Shown here: positions 14,441 to 15,159 of the stretch, piece after piece | How positions within the stretch are numbered: position 1 is the stretch's first letter | Layout: the number at the start of each line of letters is the position of its first letter | Assembly: GCA_036393295.1 (NCBI GenBank) | Contig: DASWHF010000089.1 | Span: 1 to 15,159, forward strand | Direction of reading: 5' to 3' | DNA length: 15,159 nucleotides | Source: DASWHF01 sp036393295 | GTDB lineage: Bacteria; Pseudomonadota; Gammaproteobacteria; Acidiferrobacterales; UBA6901 | The notes under the pieces: model-generated | Seen by the model: only the letters and a program-made list of their open reading frames with translations | The model's database searches: none | Told to the model about the DNA's origin: nothing | Program-made: the position numbers and the translations under genes

Positions 14441-14462
14441 GCCTAGAGAGCATCGACGAACC

Positions 14463-14675
14463 ATGAACACACCGCGACCCTCCGGCCCGCAGCTGAAGCA
14501 GGCCAACGCCCAGAACCGCTACGAGGTCACACCGGACGATCTGCCGGCGCACTGCCCGATGGAGGGCACCAGTCTGTGGAACTCGCACCCGCGCGTGTAC
14601 CTGCCGCTGGAGGAGAGCGGCGAGGCGCGCTGCCCCTATTGCGGGGCGATCTACGTGCTCAAGCGCGACGAATAA
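14463..14675 (+). CDS. Small CHCC-type zinc-finger protein (zf-CHCC)
   Basis: This 70-aa protein belongs to the zf-CHCC family, related to the NDUFS6 zinc-binding subunit and common in proteobacteria as a free small protein. The putative zinc ligands are C31 (HCPMEG), H42 (NSHPRVYLPL), C57 and C60 (RCPYCGAIYVL). The family core RVYLP and the CPYC knuckle are intact. Its role in bacteria is not established. The ATG at 14463 is chosen because the earlier in-frame ATG at 14427 falls inside the REPIN repeat. Only a weak GAGAG precedes the start. It sits between ilvE and an ELM1-family gene, a neighbourhood that recurs in gammaproteobacteria, to my recollection. Confidence 0.88.
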   Translation: MNTPRPSGPQLKQANAQNRYEVTPDDLPAHCPMEGTSLWNSHPRVYLPLEESGEARCPYCGAIYVLKRDE

Positions 14676-14729
14676 CCCGACACGGCCGGTGCGAAAGAAT
14701 CCTGCAAACGTGACGGCAAAAGCGGTTTG

Positions 14730-14861
14730 CCACGGGGGGCACGGGGAACACGGGGAGATTCGGTGTGAAACCCCTGCAATAAGAGCGCCGCTGAATTACT
14801 TCGCCTCGGTAAGTTACGAGAACTCGTTCATTCTTCCCCGTGTCCCCAGTGCTCCCCGTGG
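14730..14861. repeat. 132-bp inverted repeat with CACGGGGnn tandem units
   Basis: The 27-nt arms at 14730-14756 and 14835-14861 are reverse complements at 24 of 27 positions. Each arm holds three 9-bp units of the form CACGGGGnn (left arm units end GG, AA, then A plus flank). The 78-nt centre is less GC-rich and has no open frame. It occupies most of the 201-bp spacer between the zinc-finger gene and the ELM1 gene and ends 15 nt before the latter's ATG. The layout is that of a small non-coding mobile repeat (MITE-like) or a structured RNA leader. No flanking direct repeat was evident. Confidence 0.75.
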
Positions 14862-14876
14862 CTAGATTTGGAATTT

Positions 14877-15159
14877 ATGGCAATGACCGCCGCCGATAAC
14901 GCCGCCAAGCCGCACGTGGTCTGGGCGTTCACCGACAACAAGCCTGGGCATCAAAACCAGACCCAGGGACTGCTCAAGGCGCTCGGCGTGTACATGCCGA
15001 TCGCCGTGCAATGGCTGCCGGCGCCGGGGCCGCTCGCCGCGCTGCGCGATCTGCTGCTCAAGCGCTTTCCGGCCGGTGCCGACTTCGACGCCCCGGACCT
15101 GCTGATCGGCGCCGGCCACGGCACGCACCTGCCGATGCTGGCGGCGCGGCGGGCGCGCG
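14877..15159 (+). CDS. ELM1-family protein, N-terminal part (cut by window edge)
   Basis: An open frame of 94 codons continues past the window edge. The sequence HVVWAFTDNKPGHQNQTQGL and LIGAGHGTHLPMLAARRA match my recollection of the ELM1 (mitochondrial fission protein-like, formerly DUF1022) family, whose bacterial members are thought to be glycosyltransferase-like and often sit near lipopolysaccharide genes. No signal peptide is seen. ATG 14877 and ATG 14883 are both possible starts; the second begins MTAADNAAKP. Neither has a strong ribosome binding site, and the 132-bp inverted repeat ends just upstream. The family call is fairly sure; the function is not. Confidence 0.78.
   Translation, partial: MAMTAADNAAKPHVVWAFTDNKPGHQNQTQGLLKALGVYMPIAVQWLPAPGPLAALRDLLLKRFPAGADFDAPDLLIGAGHGTHLPMLAARRAR

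Noticed and set aside
14427..14462. Longer start for the zinc-finger protein at ATG 14427
   Set aside because: That ATG lies inside the REPIN repeat and adds residues not expected in the family; 14463 gives the normal 70-aa protein.

Overview
This is a GC-rich, gene-dense chromosomal window with overlapping stop/start codons. It most likely comes from a gammaproteobacterium outside the enteric group, perhaps a Chromatiales- or Acidiferrobacterales-like sulfur or metal oxidiser. The evidence is the glnE-ilvE-CHCC zinc finger-ELM1 order, a perfect CIRCE element before groESL, and a periplasmic cytochrome/cupredoxin cluster. The placement is inferred from gene content; no 16S or other taxonomic marker is present.

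Region 1 (1-2990, minus strand) is a regulated accessory operon. A GbsR/MarR-type regulator (2943-2398) is followed by a small membrane protein (2332-1850), an SDR39U1/TIGR01777 epimerase-like protein with an extra N-terminal membrane domain (1853-390), and a DUF4166 protein (393 to beyond position 1). The last three are joined by ATGA overlaps. Near-identical 24-bp palindromes (22/24 matching, with an identical 16-bp core) lie in front of the regulator and in front of the structural genes. They are probably its operators.

Region 2 (3091-5278) is the groES-groEL heat-shock operon. It has a sigma-70-type promoter, a perfect CIRCE operator for HrcA, and a strong intrinsic terminator. groES has two plausible in-frame starts, each with its own ribosome binding site.

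Region 3 (5386-9637, plus strand) looks like a signalling and redox cluster. It starts with a short two-TM HAMP protein with no output domain, then a full methyl-accepting chemotaxis protein. The MCP stop codon overlaps the start of a di-haem cytochrome c peroxidase/MauG-family protein. A blue-copper cupredoxin and a monohaem cytochrome c follow. The last four genes look like one transcription unit that links a chemoreceptor to periplasmic electron-transfer proteins.

Region 4 (9738-15159) is mostly housekeeping. A minus-strand O-methyltransferase is divergent from glnE, which is followed by ilvE, a small CHCC zinc-finger protein and the start of an ELM1-family gene. Two intergenic repeats lie here: a REPIN-like pair of inverted palindromes after ilvE, and a 132-bp inverted repeat built from 9-bp CACGGGGnn units before the ELM1 gene.

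No tRNA, rRNA, CRISPR array, transposase or phage gene was seen. The best candidates for something undescribed are the GbsR-controlled membrane/SDR/DUF4166 operon and the MCP-peroxidase-cupredoxin-cytochrome unit.
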